A stretch of 64,000 bases of DNA from Ichthyophis bannanicus (lineage: Eukaryota; Chordata; Amphibia; Gymnophiona; Ichthyophiidae), in NCBI GenBank assembly GCA_033557465.1, contig CM066040.1, forward strand, positions 326,572,297-326,636,296. Direction: 5' to 3'. Each line of letters opens with the position of its first letter. Within the stretch, counting starts at the first letter, position 1. Under the pieces are notes generated by a model, which did not search any database, was not told the DNA's origin, and saw only the letters and a list, made by a program, of their open reading frames with translations. Positions 1 through 11,200 of this stretch are shown piece after piece. A program made the translations under genes and the position numbers.

Positions 1-1417
1 GGACCCCCATCGCTCTCGATGCCATACCTCGATGGTCTTCAACACTGATGAACCAGAATCTTCACCAGATGTTCGTCATTTGACACTGTTTGTCACACAA
101 CCTTACTAACCAGACTACAAGAGGCAGGACTACACAGCACCACCTTGAGCTGGTTCACATCATACCTCACCAACAGACAGCTACAAGTCAAATGTGGCGC
201 AGACACCTCTCAACCTCTGAAAGCCACACAGGGCATTCTACAAGGCTCAGCACTCTCCGCTCTGCTTTTCAATCTATAAGAACATAAGAACATAAGATAT
301 GCCATACTGAGTCAAACCAAGGTCCATCAAGCCCAGTATTCTGTTTCCAACAGTGGCCAATCTAGGTCATACGTACCTAGCAGTTTCCCCAAGGGACACA
401 GGTTCCACAATGCTTGTATTGGTTCAAGCATTGATATCCTGGGTCCCTTCTTAATAATGGTTTATGGACCTTTCCTCCAGGAACTTGTCCAAACCTTTTT
501 TAAACCCAATATACGTACAACCCATCTACGCCATCATCAAGGCACACAAGATTCAATACACCATATACGCAGGTGGCATAATGATATTCACACCAATCAA
601 ATTAGACAACCCAGACTACTCCAACATAGCCAACTGCTTCCAACAAATGGCAATTTGGCTTCAGGAAAACAATCTTTCAATAAACTACAACAAAACTGAA
701 GCTCTCTTCATCACAAGGAACCCCACATTTTCACCCTCAACTACCATCAAACTGAATCACATCACAATACCAGTAAGACAAAAAGTAAAATACCTGGGGG
801 TAACTCTCGACCAGGACCTTAGCCTTCAATCCCACATTGCCAAAACCACAAAGAGTGCCTACATCAAAATGAGAACCATCAGAAGGCTCAAACCCATCCT
901 CTCACAGGAGCATTTTCGAACAGTCTGTCAAGCTCTCATCATTCCCACACTAGACTACTGTAACCCCATCTATCAGGGGCTACCAAAACAGACTCTAAGA
1001 CCTCTACAGCTAGCACAGAACACCACCGCATGCATCATAACAGACTGCACAGGTCATGACCACATTACTTCCATACTGTACCACCTACACTGGCTCCCAA
1101 TCAGCTCTCGAATCCACTTCAAAGTACTTATAAACATTTTCAAAATAATACACAACCTCTCAGATAACAGCCTACAACCAAACATTAAAACCGACCACAG
1201 CACAAGACCAAGAAGAAAAGGAACCTTGGACACCATCAGCACACCAAAGGAATTCGCCAAAACAAATCAGGCTACATCAAGAAGGGCACTCTCTCTGGCA
1301 GCGTCCGCACTATGGAATTCTCTTCCCAACCACCTAAGATCAACCAAAGACCTCAAGGACTTCAGAAAGCTACTTAAAACAACTCTATTTACAGAATACT
1401 ACAAGGACTTCACCTGA
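1..1417 (+). pseudogene. LINE reverse transcriptase remnant (L2 clade)
   Basis: Remnant of the LINE ORF. Bases 1-281 encode RT fingers/palm with frame shifts and a stop. After the CR1 insertion the frame reopens and runs to a stop at 1417. The long open stretch (about 300 residues) holds the catalytic box as YAGG instead of YADD, so both catalytic aspartates are lost and the protein would be inactive. Downstream are the family-typical YLGVTLDQ, LDYCNPIY and LHWLPI blocks and the ALWNSLP block near the C terminus. Family membership rests on these motifs. Confidence 0.85.
282..515 (-). mobile_element. CR1-type LINE 3' tail inserted in LINE copy 1
   Basis: A block beginning AAGAACATAAGAACATAAG interrupts the RT frame of the host LINE. 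It resembles 46195-46430 closely, where the same sequence is followed on the minus strand by CR1 ORF2 C-terminal protein. It is therefore the 3' end of a CR1 element on the minus strand, with its 8-bp terminal repeat (TTATGTTC units) at the left edge. The host RT frame stops just before it (…CTTTTCAATCTATA) and resumes just after (ATATACGTACAACCC), which fixes the boundaries to within a few bases. Short imperfect flanking repeats (CAATCTATA / CCAATATAC) may be the target duplication. Confidence 0.7.
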
Positions 1418-1683
1418 ACTGACTCCTATGTGCAGTATCTACAACGCTATACAGGTCGGGATCTTAGATCACCTTTACACATGGCTCTAATCTTGTATAT
1501 ATGTATATTGCTCACTTTGTATATAGCTCACCGATAAAATCTAGCACTCTGCACCCCACATTACTCTTCTTGATCTCCCACTGCATGCTACTGACCACAC
1601 AATTACCTCAATTGTTTGATGTGCTAAACCGCTTTGATTTAATGATAAAGCGGTATACTAAATCCGTCTAAATAAATAAATAA

Positions 1684-2300
1684 AAATGGTCACTCCTCGA
1701 TGTCAAAGAAGACACAGTCGAATCCTTCCTTGTCTTTGGGTGGAGATCGATCAATGGCTGATGCTCTGGGACACTATGGGTGTTCGGCTCCAATTGAGTT
1801 CAAGAGCCCCTCAGCATCAATGCACCACCAGCATCTGATGCAGCCTTGGAAGCCATAAAGACCAATGTTGTCGATGCCAATGGATTGGAACTCTGAGCAC
1901 CAAAAAGTGATTTGCGCTGCTTCTCATGACCCTTGAGTCCTCTTTTTGTCATCTGTGAACACAAATTACAAGAAGAGGGCTGATGATCAGGTCCCACGCA
2001 CTATAGGCACCAATTATGGGTATCTGTAACTGATATGGTGCTAGAGCATTGGAACACTTCTTGAATCCACTGGCAGGTTTCTGGGACATGTCACCTGGAA
2101 AACTAGCCACGGCAAAGTCGAATGGCTCAATGATGAGGACCAAGGCCCGCCAGAGCACCGGCACCAGGAGGGTTGAGGTGTCGTGGCAAGACTAAAATTA
2201 ATGATCAAAGGAGAAAAAAGTAAAAGGGAGGAGAGGACGGTGACGGCAGTGATTGAGACGAAACTCGAGGCAAAAGAAACCCATTGAGGGGAAAATACAA
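1684..2300 (-). pseudogene. DIRS gag N-terminal fragment (copy E2)
   Basis: Read on the minus strand, this starts with a DIRS leader and then a gag start at about 2090, beginning M-S-Q-K-P-A-S-G-F-K-K-C. This matches the starts of gag in DIRS A (25664) and B (49711), which begin M-E-K-P-A-S-G-F-K-K-C. The cysteine/histidine cluster continues in a shifted frame (GPDHQPSSCNLCSQMTKRG, about 1997-1940). Gag probably packages element RNA, as inferred from position in DIRS elements. Only the first 130 or so codons remain, and LINE copy 1 ends next to it at 1683. It is joined directly to the tyrosine-recombinase end of copy E at about 2300. Confidence 0.6.
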
Positions 2301-3695
2301 TGGGAGTCCTTGTCCAAGTAGTAGTGGGCAGCAAAGGTATGGATAGAGGACCATGTTGCAGCTTGGCAAATTTCATCAGTGGGTACTGAATGTAGGTTGG
2401 CCACCAATGTTGCCATGGCTCGGACATTATGTGCAGTGATATGACCTGTGAGGGTAAATCCTGCTTTGTCATAAGTGAAAGATATACAATCTACTATCCA
2501 TCTGGAGAGCGTGAATTGTTACGGGAAGATCCAGATGATAAGGATCAAAGGACACAATTGATTGAGAGGACTTTCTGATATCCTGTGTCCTTTGGAGTTA
2601 GAAGGCTAGAGCCCTCTTGCAGTCAAGTGTATGCAGGGTTGCCTCTGCACGACATGTGTGAGGTCTCGGGAAGAAGACCGGAAGAATTAATGACTGATTG
2701 ATATTGAAAGGTGACACCACTTTTGGCAAAACGTAGGGATGTGTGCAAAGGATGACTTTGTCATGATGAAATCTAGTATATGGTAGATGCGCCACTAAGA
2801 CTCACAGTTCACTGATGCACCTGGCTGAGGTCAAGGCGATGAGGAATGGAACTTTCCAAGATAACTACCCCAGGTGTGTAGTTGTTAGGGACTCAAACGG
2901 AGGCTTGAGGAGTTGAGCTAAAACCACATTAAAATCCCAAGCTACAGGGGATGCTCGAAGGGGTGGTTTGGTGAGAAGGAGACCCCTCATGAAACGTGCC
3001 ACTAAAGGTAGTGTGGAGCTGGGTTGACCATCCACAGATTTATGAAAAGCCGAAATAGTACTGAGATGCACTCGTACTGAATTTGTTTGGAGTCCTAGAG
3101 AGGACAAATGTAGAAGGTACTGAAGAAGCGTGGGCACTGATGTTTCAAAGGGATTTTGATTATTCTGAGAGCACCATGATGCGTATCTATGCCATTTGAA
3201 AGAGTACGTCTTCCTGGTGGAAGGCTTTGTGGAAGAAAGGAGGATATCTTTCACGGCTGTTGATAGTGATAGATGTTGAAAAATCATACTCTCAGCATCC
3301 ACGCAGTCAGGCTGAGAGACTGCAGATTGGGATAGAGATGTGTTCCGTTGTCCTGAGATAGAAGACCCGACTTGGATCCTAATGGTATTGAAGGAGTCTA
3401 CGTCAGCCAAAGCAGGAGGGGAAACCAAGGCTGACGGGGCCAGCGAGGGGCTATGAGGATAACAGATCCCTTGTCTGCTTGGAGTTTGAGGAGAGTCTTC
3501 AGAATTAGGGGAATGGGGGAAATGCATAAAGTAGTCCCCAACCCCATGAAGGCATCGAATGCCAGATTGAATTTGGATGGCATCCTGAAGCAAAACTGTG
3601 GAAGCTGAGAGTTCTGTGGAGTGGCAAAGAGCTCTATCACTGAGGTTACCCAGGCTTAGAAGAGCTTCGCCAGTGTCTTCGGATCTAGGGTCCAC
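2300..3695 (-). pseudogene. DIRS tyrosine recombinase, broken (copy E)
   Basis: Minus-strand remnant of the DIRS tyrosine recombinase (YR), the integrase of this retrotransposon class. The N-terminal half is open from about 3695 to 2865 and includes STRKTYSFKWHRYASWCS and the conserved RVHLSTISAF and PVAWDFNVVL blocks. Frame breaks follow. Further pieces are PYTRFHHDKVILCTHP (about 2780) and the helix before the nucleophile, CQAATWSSIHTFAAHYYLDKDS (about 2410-2305), which contains the tyrosine candidate. The last 20 or so residues found in copies A and B are missing because the sequence switches to the leader of another DIRS. Not functional as it stands. Confidence 0.75.
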
Positions 3696-4186
3696 TCATG
3701 AAACTGCAAAATCTGACTTAGTTTGTCTGCCAAGTGATTGGATTCTCCTGGAATATGAAATGTACAAAGATGCATGTGATGGAGAATGATGAAGTTCCAT
3801 AGGTGGCAGGCTTCCTGGCAGAGAATAAGGAAGCCTGTCCCCACCCCCCACCCCCCCCCCTTGTTTGTTTATGTAAAATATTGCCACCTGATTGTCTGTC
3901 CTGACCAGTATGTGACTTTTGGAAGGGCGGTGCTGGAAAACTCGGAATGCCTTCGTGACTGTTTGAAGCTCGAGGAGGTTCATTGTTGGGTTGATGCCTG
4001 GGCTGTCCACAGTCCTTGTGTGAATATGAAAGCTAGATGGGCTCCCCAACTGAGCTTGGATGCATCCGTAGTTGAGGTTTGTTGTGGTTGGGGCATCTGA
4101 AAAGGTGACTCTATGAAAAGATTTGTTGGGGTGCACCACCATATTAGAGATATGGCCAGAGGGTGTGTTACTTTTATGATATCCTA
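3696..4186 (-). pseudogene. DIRS RNase H and connection region (copy E)
   Basis: Minus-strand open stretch of about 148 residues containing the RNase H features of DIRS polyproteins: NLLELQTV, the RTDNQVAIFYINKQGG block, and then a short C-rich insertion (CCCCCACC run at 3840-3860) that disturbs the frame. Downstream, the part that links RNase H to the recombinase (DKLSQILQFHEWTLDP in another frame) is still readable. RNase H removes RNA from the replication hybrid. A SINE (4188-4477) separates it from the RT part of the same copy. Confidence 0.7.
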
Positions 4187-4187
4187 T

Positions 4188-4477
4188 AGATGTATTTATT
4201 TATTTTATTTAACCAGTTTTCCATACCACCTTATTCTTCAATCAAAGCAGTTTACGTTATGTAATTACTACAGACAGGTATATTCCCTTGTCTCCAAAGG
4301 GCTCACAGTCTATGTGTACATGAGGCAACGGAGGGTTAAGTGGCTTGCTTAAGGCCACAAGGAGTGCCTATAGGACTAGAAACCCCAGTCCCTCTGGCCT
4401 GAGATTGCTGTCCCCAGGTGGGACTTGAACTCCTGGCCCAAAGTACCGTGTCTTAACCACTAGGCCACTCCTCCTTC
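4188..4477 (-). mobile_element. tRNA-derived SINE (copy 1)
   Basis: On the minus strand this begins GGAGGAGTGGCCTAGTGG. It has an A-box-like TGGCCTAGTGG at 4457-4467 and a B-box-like AGTTCAAGTCC at 4421-4431. It then runs through a tRNA-unrelated body (GCCACTTAACCCTC type) and ends at 4188 in AAATAAATAAATA. Its 3' part (AAACTGCTTTGATTG) resembles the LINE 3' hairpin region. It interrupts the DIRS copy E frame between RT and RNase H. Confidence 0.8.
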
Positions 4478-4965
4478 CCTCTGGCTTGGGTCCACTGGGT
4501 TGAGAGGGTCCATTGTGTTAGTCACATGTGGAGTCTCGTGTGAGATACTACATGTACTATAGATACCATGTGTCCCAAGAGGCACAGGAAGTCTCGAGCA
4601 ATGGCAGTCTGTTGCTGATGCATTTGAATGGCTAGGTCCACTAACTTGATCATGTGGTTCACAGGAAGAAAGGCTGTGTACTGTTGGATATCCAGCATGG
4701 CTCCGATGAACTCCAACTTTGGGTTGGAAAGAGGTGGGATTTTGGGAAGTTTATTACAAATCCAAGATGCTGCAATAGTGCAAGAGTTCACTGACGAGAT
4801 GAGCAGAGTTCTCCAGGAGAGTTTGCCTTTATTAACCAGTCATCTAAGTAAGGAAAGACGAAGAGTTTGTTGTTTCGAAGATATGCTGCCGCCATGGCCA
4901 TGCACTTTGTGAAGGCCCTTGCTGCAGATGCAAGACCAAAGAAAGCCCTTGGGAATGCCACCACG
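4478..4965 (-). pseudogene. DIRS reverse transcriptase fragment (copy E)
   Basis: Minus-strand RT remnant. Reading from about 4965 towards 4500 gives AFTKCMAMAAAYLRNNKL, then FPYLDDWLIKA with the DIRS form of the RT catalytic box (YLDD followed by W). After a frame break it gives PKLEFIGAMLD and LCLLGHMVSIVHVVSHTRLH. These blocks match DIRS copies A and B in order. The fragment ends abruptly at about 4965, where plus-strand DIRS copy C begins, giving a head-to-head junction. Confidence 0.75.
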
Positions 4966-5256
4966 CATGTGTGGTCCCCTTCCCGCCCGAAGGTGCCATC
5001 TTATTCAGTCTCCCTTTTTCCGCAGAGCCCTTCAGATGTGCATCTTGTCCTCGGAAAAAGTTTTCTTTGTTTCCAACCGGTTTTTGCTTTGCCATCCTTC
5101 GCTGGTCCTCTTCCTGCCTCCCAAGTACCTCTGCTTCGGCCCTGGTCTCAGGGTTTTTTATTCTTTTGCCCTTTTTTCTTTTTACCCCACTTCGCACCCT
5201 TTTAACCACTGGCCGCATCAAGGATCTTCGACCTCGCAGGGGTCCTTTTTGCCCCA

Positions 5257-6963
5257 GTGGCCTCTTGTTTTAAGAAATGTGGTAGATGCTCCAAAAACAT
5301 GTCGCTCACAGACACCCATGACTGTTGTCTCAGGTGTCTAGGAGCTGACCATGACCCGGAGCTATGCTCCTTCTGTAAGGAAATGTCCTCCAAGGCCATC
5401 CAGAGTCATAAGCAGAAGCTGGATGATCTCTTCCATAAGGCAGCCCCGGCTTCCCCGCCAGCCCCAGAGTCTCCCAAGGCTCCTCCCCGGGCCTGGCGGC
5501 ACTCTGATCTGGGGTCACCTGAACGACAGCCTCATGGACTCTGTCGGGGGTGCCAGACAAGCATGAAAGATCATGCGCCCGGTCTCTCAGCCCCCCTCGG
5601 CAGTCTCTGGAGTTGGAGGGGGAGCGGCCCAGTAAGGTGCCTCAAACTGATACAGAGGCCTCCAGTGAAGGCACCCGGTCTCACAAGGGTTGTTCCGGTG
5701 AGGACCCCCTCTCTTCCTCAACACCCAACCCGGTCACCCCAGTGTTGGTGTTGCAGGGCCCCACTCCCAAGTGAGGGGCCCAAATGCTGGCCCTGGAATG
5801 CAGCATTTCTACATTCCTCGCTGCCCAGCAGGCGCTAATGCTCGGCCCCATTGCACGTGCCTCAAGATCGCAGGGACCTCGACCTCAAAGACTCCCTGTG
5901 CCGCTGTTGTGATCCCCAAGAACCAGAAGCCCCGTAAGGATCCTCGGCGAGGGTCTTGATCTCCATCCCATTCCTCAGACACAAGATCTTCATGGGTGAG
6001 TGCCTCCAGCTCCAGGCAAATTTTGGCCTTGGAGACCCAGCTCGGGTCACCGACCCGTCTTGAACCGCCCGACCTCCATGGACTACTCAGACTGGTAGTC
6101 CGATGGAGAGACCGCCCCGGAGACTCAATCCCACCGAGACCTCCCCTCCGACCCTTCCCCACCAACCCAGAAGTGGCGGTCACCTCCCAAGGAATCTCCT
6201 TCTTGGAGTTCATCTGGGACATGGCGCAGGCTCTTGCACTCGCCACTGAATTAGAGGAGGAGCCCCATGCTGAGGAGCTTGATATTCTGCAATACGAAGC
6301 TCCTCCGAAGGAAGCTCTCATGGTGCCGCTTCCTCCCATTCTGAATGGCCTCCTGCTCCACATGTGGGAGACCCCATCCTCTATCCCGATTGTGAGCAAG
6401 AGCCTGGATGCTATGTATAGGGTCCAGTGAGGTCCGGGGTTCGGAAAGCCCAGCTCCCTCACACCTCGATGGTGGTTGAATTGGCCATGCAGAAGCTAAA
6501 GAGCCCAAAGATGCATTCGTCAGTCCCCCCAGGCAGAAAGTCTCCTACCCTCGATGCCCTCAGGCACAAGGCTTATCAGGGCTCCATGTTGTCATGCAGC
6601 ATCCAAGTTTACCAATTATACATCGGGATGTTCCTCCGTGACTTCACTAGAAAGCTCAGAGGCTTCACAGCAGGCCTTGATGGAGACCATCTCTGGTGTT
6701 TTCAGGCCCTCTCAAAGTTGTCGGGGAATGCTCAAAGTACCTCTCACGAGCAGCTTCGAGTCTTCTGCCCCGGTGGCAGCGGCTGGCATCGGAGGCCGCC
6801 GGCAGACTTGGTTCCAGTCCTCAGACCTGGAACAGTGGGTCCAGGAAAAGCTGCTGGACGTCCCCTGCCTCAGAGAGCAGCTATTTGGTAAGCCCATGGA
6901 GGACAAGGCCACGGAGATTGAGACGAAGTACGTAACCAGCACATGCCTCTCCCATAAAACTTC
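5257..6963 (+). pseudogene. DIRS gag-like protein, frame-broken (copy C)
   Basis: Starts at ATG 5257. Residues 6-45 carry the zinc-binding-like cluster seen in the other DIRS gags: KKCGRCSKN, TDTHDCCLRCLGADH, CSFCKEMSSK. The frame shifts at least three times. Later blocks include LEFIWDMAQALAL…EELDILQY (about 6210-6300), MWETPSSIP…DAMYRV (about 6360-6425, ending at a stop) and SPTLDALRHKAYQGSMLS (about 6545). The same order occurs in the intact gag of copy A. Presumed RNA-binding structural protein. The C-terminal end lies beyond the LINE insertion. Confidence 0.7.
6831..6963 (+). repeat. Left copy of ~133-bp target-site duplication
   Basis: The sequence from AACAGTGGGTCCAGG to CATAAAACTTC is repeated at 11540-11672 with about five substitutions. 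The two copies sit exactly at the 5' and 3' edges of LINE copy 2. Both are DIRS gag sequence, and read together they bracket the LINE as a target-site duplication. Confidence 0.85.
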
Positions 6964-7462
6964 GGGGCTGTGGGAGGGAACAAGGCAGCAGATTTAAAGA
7001 ACCGCCAACGGCGGGAACAGTCTTTCCAGTCCTGCAACCATCTTCAGCTCCCCCGGTCGGGGTTGAGCGCCGAGCAGGCCAGCCAGCAACCCTGCTCGGT
7101 CCTCCGGCCCAATCGGGGCTGTGGGAGGGAACAAGGCAGCAGATTTAAAGAACCGCCAATGGCGGGAACAGCCTTTCCAGTCCTGCGACCATCTTCAGCT
7201 CCCCCGGTCGGGGTTGAGCGCCGAGCAGGCCAGCCAGCAACACTGCTCGGTCCTCCGGCACAATCGGGGCTGTGGGAGGGAACAAGGCAGCAGATTTAAA
7301 GAACTGCCAACGGCGGGAACAGCCTTTCCAGTCCTGCGACCATCTTCAGCGCCCCCGGTCGGGGTTGAGCGCCGAGCAGGCCAGCCAGCAACCCTGCTCG
7401 GTCCTCCGGCCCAATCGGGGCTGTGGGAGGGAACAAGGCAGCAGATTTAAAGAACCGCCAAC
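6964..7462 (+). repeat. Tandem 151-bp promoter-type monomers of LINE copy 2
   Basis: Three units of exactly 151 bp (6964-7114, 7115-7265, 7266-7416) plus a 46-bp partial unit. Each starts GGGGCTGTGGGAGGGAAC and contains an AT core GATTTAAAG followed by an inverted GCCAACGGC-like motif and a GC-rich remainder. Units differ by only a few substitutions. Their place at the extreme 5' end of a LINE matches the monomeric promoters known in mouse L1. Promoter function is inferred. Confidence 0.85.
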
Positions 7463-8228
7463 AGGCAGGCCCGCGCCTGTTGGGCCCTCGCCTGAGGGCC
7501 TCGCCAGAGGGCCCTTTGGCGTGGCCCTTAGGCGGGGCACGATAGGATACCCAAATAGCAACCTCATAATCCTTGGATTACTATCGCCTGTCTGTGGGAA
7601 CTCCAGGGAAGACACCTCTCAACCACAGACGCACTCACAAGTCCTGGCTACAGATATCTGCGATCCAACTCAGGAAGCCACACGCAAGTACTTACAATCA
7701 GGTACCGGCATTCCTTTATTGCTAATAGCATGCTCCATGGGACATCACCACTTCCGAAATGTACTTCTCACCCTTAACCACTACTCTGAACTGCAACATA
7801 CCACGCCGAGACCATATACTACTTAAATTCTTGTCTATGCAATTACATGTCCTATGCTATCTAATTTATTTGACATCTGAGTGTTGCAATTTACAAGTCT
7901 TATGTTATTGCATTCTTTTAATTTCTGAGTGTTGAATTCGCAGTACTCAGCCTTCATGTATGTCTGACACATGATTGCCTATGCTATCTTATATATCTGT
8001 CTGTTGTTTTCTCCTCTGCCTCATAACCACAGGTTATCAGTCAACTCCTGTACCACATAGTGTAAAGCTATAAATCACTATATATCTTTTTTACCAACCT
8101 GGTGGCTCACAAGCATCCATTACACACTGAGCATTCTCTATTAGGGTTGATTGCACCGGAGCAGGCAAACAGTCAGAATCTCCAATTCCTCACAGAAAGT
8201 GCCTCACCCACTCCACAGAAGCCTCCAA
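7463..8228 (+). promoter_or_regulatory. 5' UTR of LINE copy 2 with conserved junction motif
   Basis: Non-coding leader between the monomers and the ORF. It opens with a GC-rich segment of interleaved inverted repeats (CGCCTGAGGGCC…GGCCCTTAGGCGGG, 7490-7540). This segment also occurs at 32885 (LINE copy 3), reversed at 40080-40130 (copy 4) and reversed at 60577-60625 (copy 5), always at the monomer side of the leader. The rest is AT-rich and carries no ORF of note. Confidence 0.7.
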
Positions 8229-11200
8229 ATGGCTCTATCAAACAATGCCCTAGCCATCTGTATCCTCTTGCTCCTAGGCTGGATTAACGAATCCCTGGCC
8301 CTACATCATACAGCCCACCAAATTCCAATACTCCGGAGCCATGGAAAAAGATGGGCAGATGTTCCTTATCCTAACCTAAGAGCTGTAGCCCCCATGCGCC
8401 ACTCTCACCTAATACATATAGCTCTCCAACACTCCAAAAAGAATAAACAAGTGGAACCCCCTCAACCCCTACACCTAAATTGTGCGCTCATAAACGCACG
8501 GTCTATCCGTAAAAAATGGCCAGTTATAGCCGACTCAATCTCTTCCTACAATCTGGATATACTCATGATAACGGAAACCTGGTTATCTGACGTAGATAAT
8601 GTAATCCTCAATCAACTGGTACCCTCCAACTTCTCCGTCCACTCCCAACATAGGGAAAACAAGAGAGGAGGAGGTATTCTTATACTTACCAAGGCAGATC
8701 TACATTTCCGCACCGTGGACTCCTCAAGCTCAAACAACATGGACGTCATATCCATCGCAAATGAACAGTGCTCCATCAATTTAATATACAGGACACCCTC
8801 ATCCTCCCCTGACGACCTCCCTAACATTTTAGACATTGCAGCCAACACACGCAATCCCAGCATTCCTAATTGGATACTAGGAGACTTCAATCTCCCAACT
8901 CTTCACCCCAGCCACGCAGCATCCTTCCTAGAAGCAATTAACGAACTGGGCTACAAGCAAATTATCAAAGTTCCTACACACAAAAAAGGAAACATCCTTG
9001 ACATGATCTTCGCCCCTCTGTCAGCCCTCGATGCTAACAATAACCTCGACTCATCTATAACTCCAGTACCGTGGTCAGACCACAAATTAATCACCTTCCC
9101 CATTCCCATCAAGAGCAAGACATCATCTCATCTGAACAAAAATTCTATCATCTCAACAAAAGTATCATCTCGGGGTTTCAGAGCTTTCAACAAAGAACTT
9201 ATTCTTGCTGAAACTCGTCCTCTCCTCAATGACACCTCCCTCAACCTGGAGAACCTGATCACCGCCTGGAATAACAATCTCAGCGTCATTGCTCTACAAC
9301 CAAACCAGAGTAACATCTTGAAGAAAAGAAAACCTTCTCCTTGGTTCTCCCCCGACCTACGATCTTCCCTCATACACCTAAGAAGATTGGAAAAACGGTG
9401 GCGTCGATCACGCTCCACGGAAGACCAAACAGCCTACAAATTACATCTATCCACGCACAGAGAGTCAGTCATGGCTAAAATGAAACAATACCATACCGAT
9501 ACACTCAAAAGATCACTAAATAAACCACGTGATCTTTTTAATCTTGTCAAGACCTTAGCCAAGGAACCTTCGTCTGAACAACCTGAACTCATTAACCCAC
9601 AAGCATTCGCTGAATATCTGCAATCCAAGCTGCTAACTGACAACATCGCAACAATCCCTTCTCAAGATACCATCTGCCTATCTAACCTATCCATGTTCTC
9701 TACACCATCTAAAAAACATGTTGAGAACACTATCGCTGCCCTCAACACTTCCACTGCACAAACCGACCCTTGCCCAGCCTATTGGATAAAGGAGCTACGC
9801 TGCGATCTCAGCCCTCTCATCACTAGAATGATGAACTTATCCTTTACATCTAGTTCCTTCCCATCAGCCCTCAAGAGAACGTCCATTAGACCTCTCTTGA
9901 AGAACACCAAGCTCGACCCACAAAAGGTTGAATCTTACAGACCCATAGCTAGTATACCCCTTCTAGCTAAAATAATCGAAAAGGAAGCGCAAAGACAAAT
10001 ACAGGACCACATAGACACCGCCTCCCCTCTAGACCAATGCCAGCATGGTTTCAGAGAGTGCCACGGTGTAGAAACCCTCCTCACCACCCTCTGCAACAAC
10101 ATTGTCACAGGCATTGACAACATCCGCCGAGGCTTTGTTCTTATCTTCTTGGACATCGCTGCTGCCTTTGACTCTGTACATCACGATCTTTTAATAGGGC
10201 GGCTAAAAGAAAAGGGCATCAACGACACTGCTCTTGCCTGGTGCAGATCATACCTGGATCAGAGATGGCAGTATGTAACCTCTGGAACGGCAACATCCAC
10301 ACCCTTCCATCAAAGACAGGGCGTGCCAAAAGGTTCATCCCTATCATCACTCTTATTTAACATATACATACAGCCCGTCTGCAATATCATCAAGTCCTTC
10401 AAGATCGACTGCTTGATATACGCAGACGACATTCTTCTCTACATGCCTTTCTCCACAGTCCACATGGATCTTTCACCGCTAACCAAATGCTTTGATGCAG
10501 TGTCTGAATGGCTTCAATCCCAGAACCTCCGCATTCAACACAAGAAAACTGAGATTCTTTTCATCACCAGGGACCCATCTTTCACCCCGCCACCCCAGAT
10601 AAAGGTGAAAGAAGCCGAGCTCCAAACAAAGCCTTCAATCCGATATCTTGGGGTCACTTTGGACCAACACCTGGATATGAAATTACATATAACCAATGTT
10701 GTCAGAGCGATCTATCTCAAAATCCGGACTCTCCGCCACCTTCGCTCCTTGCTTGATCCTGAGGACTTCCGGACGATATTCCAAGCTTTAACCCTACCAC
10801 ACCTTGATTATGCTAATGCCATTTTTCAAGGCCTCCCACACTCCACCTTAAACCCTCTGCAGCTTGCCATGAACACCGCTGCCAGAGTCCTCTACGGAGC
10901 ATCAAGAAGGGACCATGTAACACCTATTCTAAAGCAGCTTCACTGGCTCCCCATACATGGGAGACTGCTGTTCAAGACCTTATTACTCACCTTCAAAGCT
11001 ATCAAAGGCATCACCTCCTCCTCACTAATAGACCTCATCCAGACCGATCCACCTAACAGATCTAGGAGAACGATATCTACAAAAGCGCTAATAATTCCTA
11101 AGGCAGCAACAAAATGCTCACTAGCGACGTCTTACAGGGCTTTCAGCTTTTATGCCGCTAAGTGTTGGAACACCTTACCACCGGAGATTAGGGCTATCTC

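Larger units (their letters stand above)
1..1683 (+). mobile_element. L2-like LINE copy 1, 3' part, cut by window start
   Basis: This is the 3' portion of an L2-clade non-LTR retrotransposon. The element starts outside the window within the reverse-transcriptase (RT) domain and ends in the family's 3' signature: an AAACCGCTTTGAT / AAAGCGGTATA hairpin at about 1630-1660 followed by AAATA repeats ending near 1683. A CR1 tail has inserted at about 282-515. The body carries the usual L2 order of RT fingers, catalytic box and C-terminal LDYC...LHWLP motifs. Its 3' UTR (1418-1683) has no other feature. Confidence 0.85.

Noticed and set aside
6964..7462. CRISPR-like or satellite array
   Set aside because: The 151-bp units are directly adjacent without spacers and sit at the 5' end of a LINE. 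Promoter monomers explain them.
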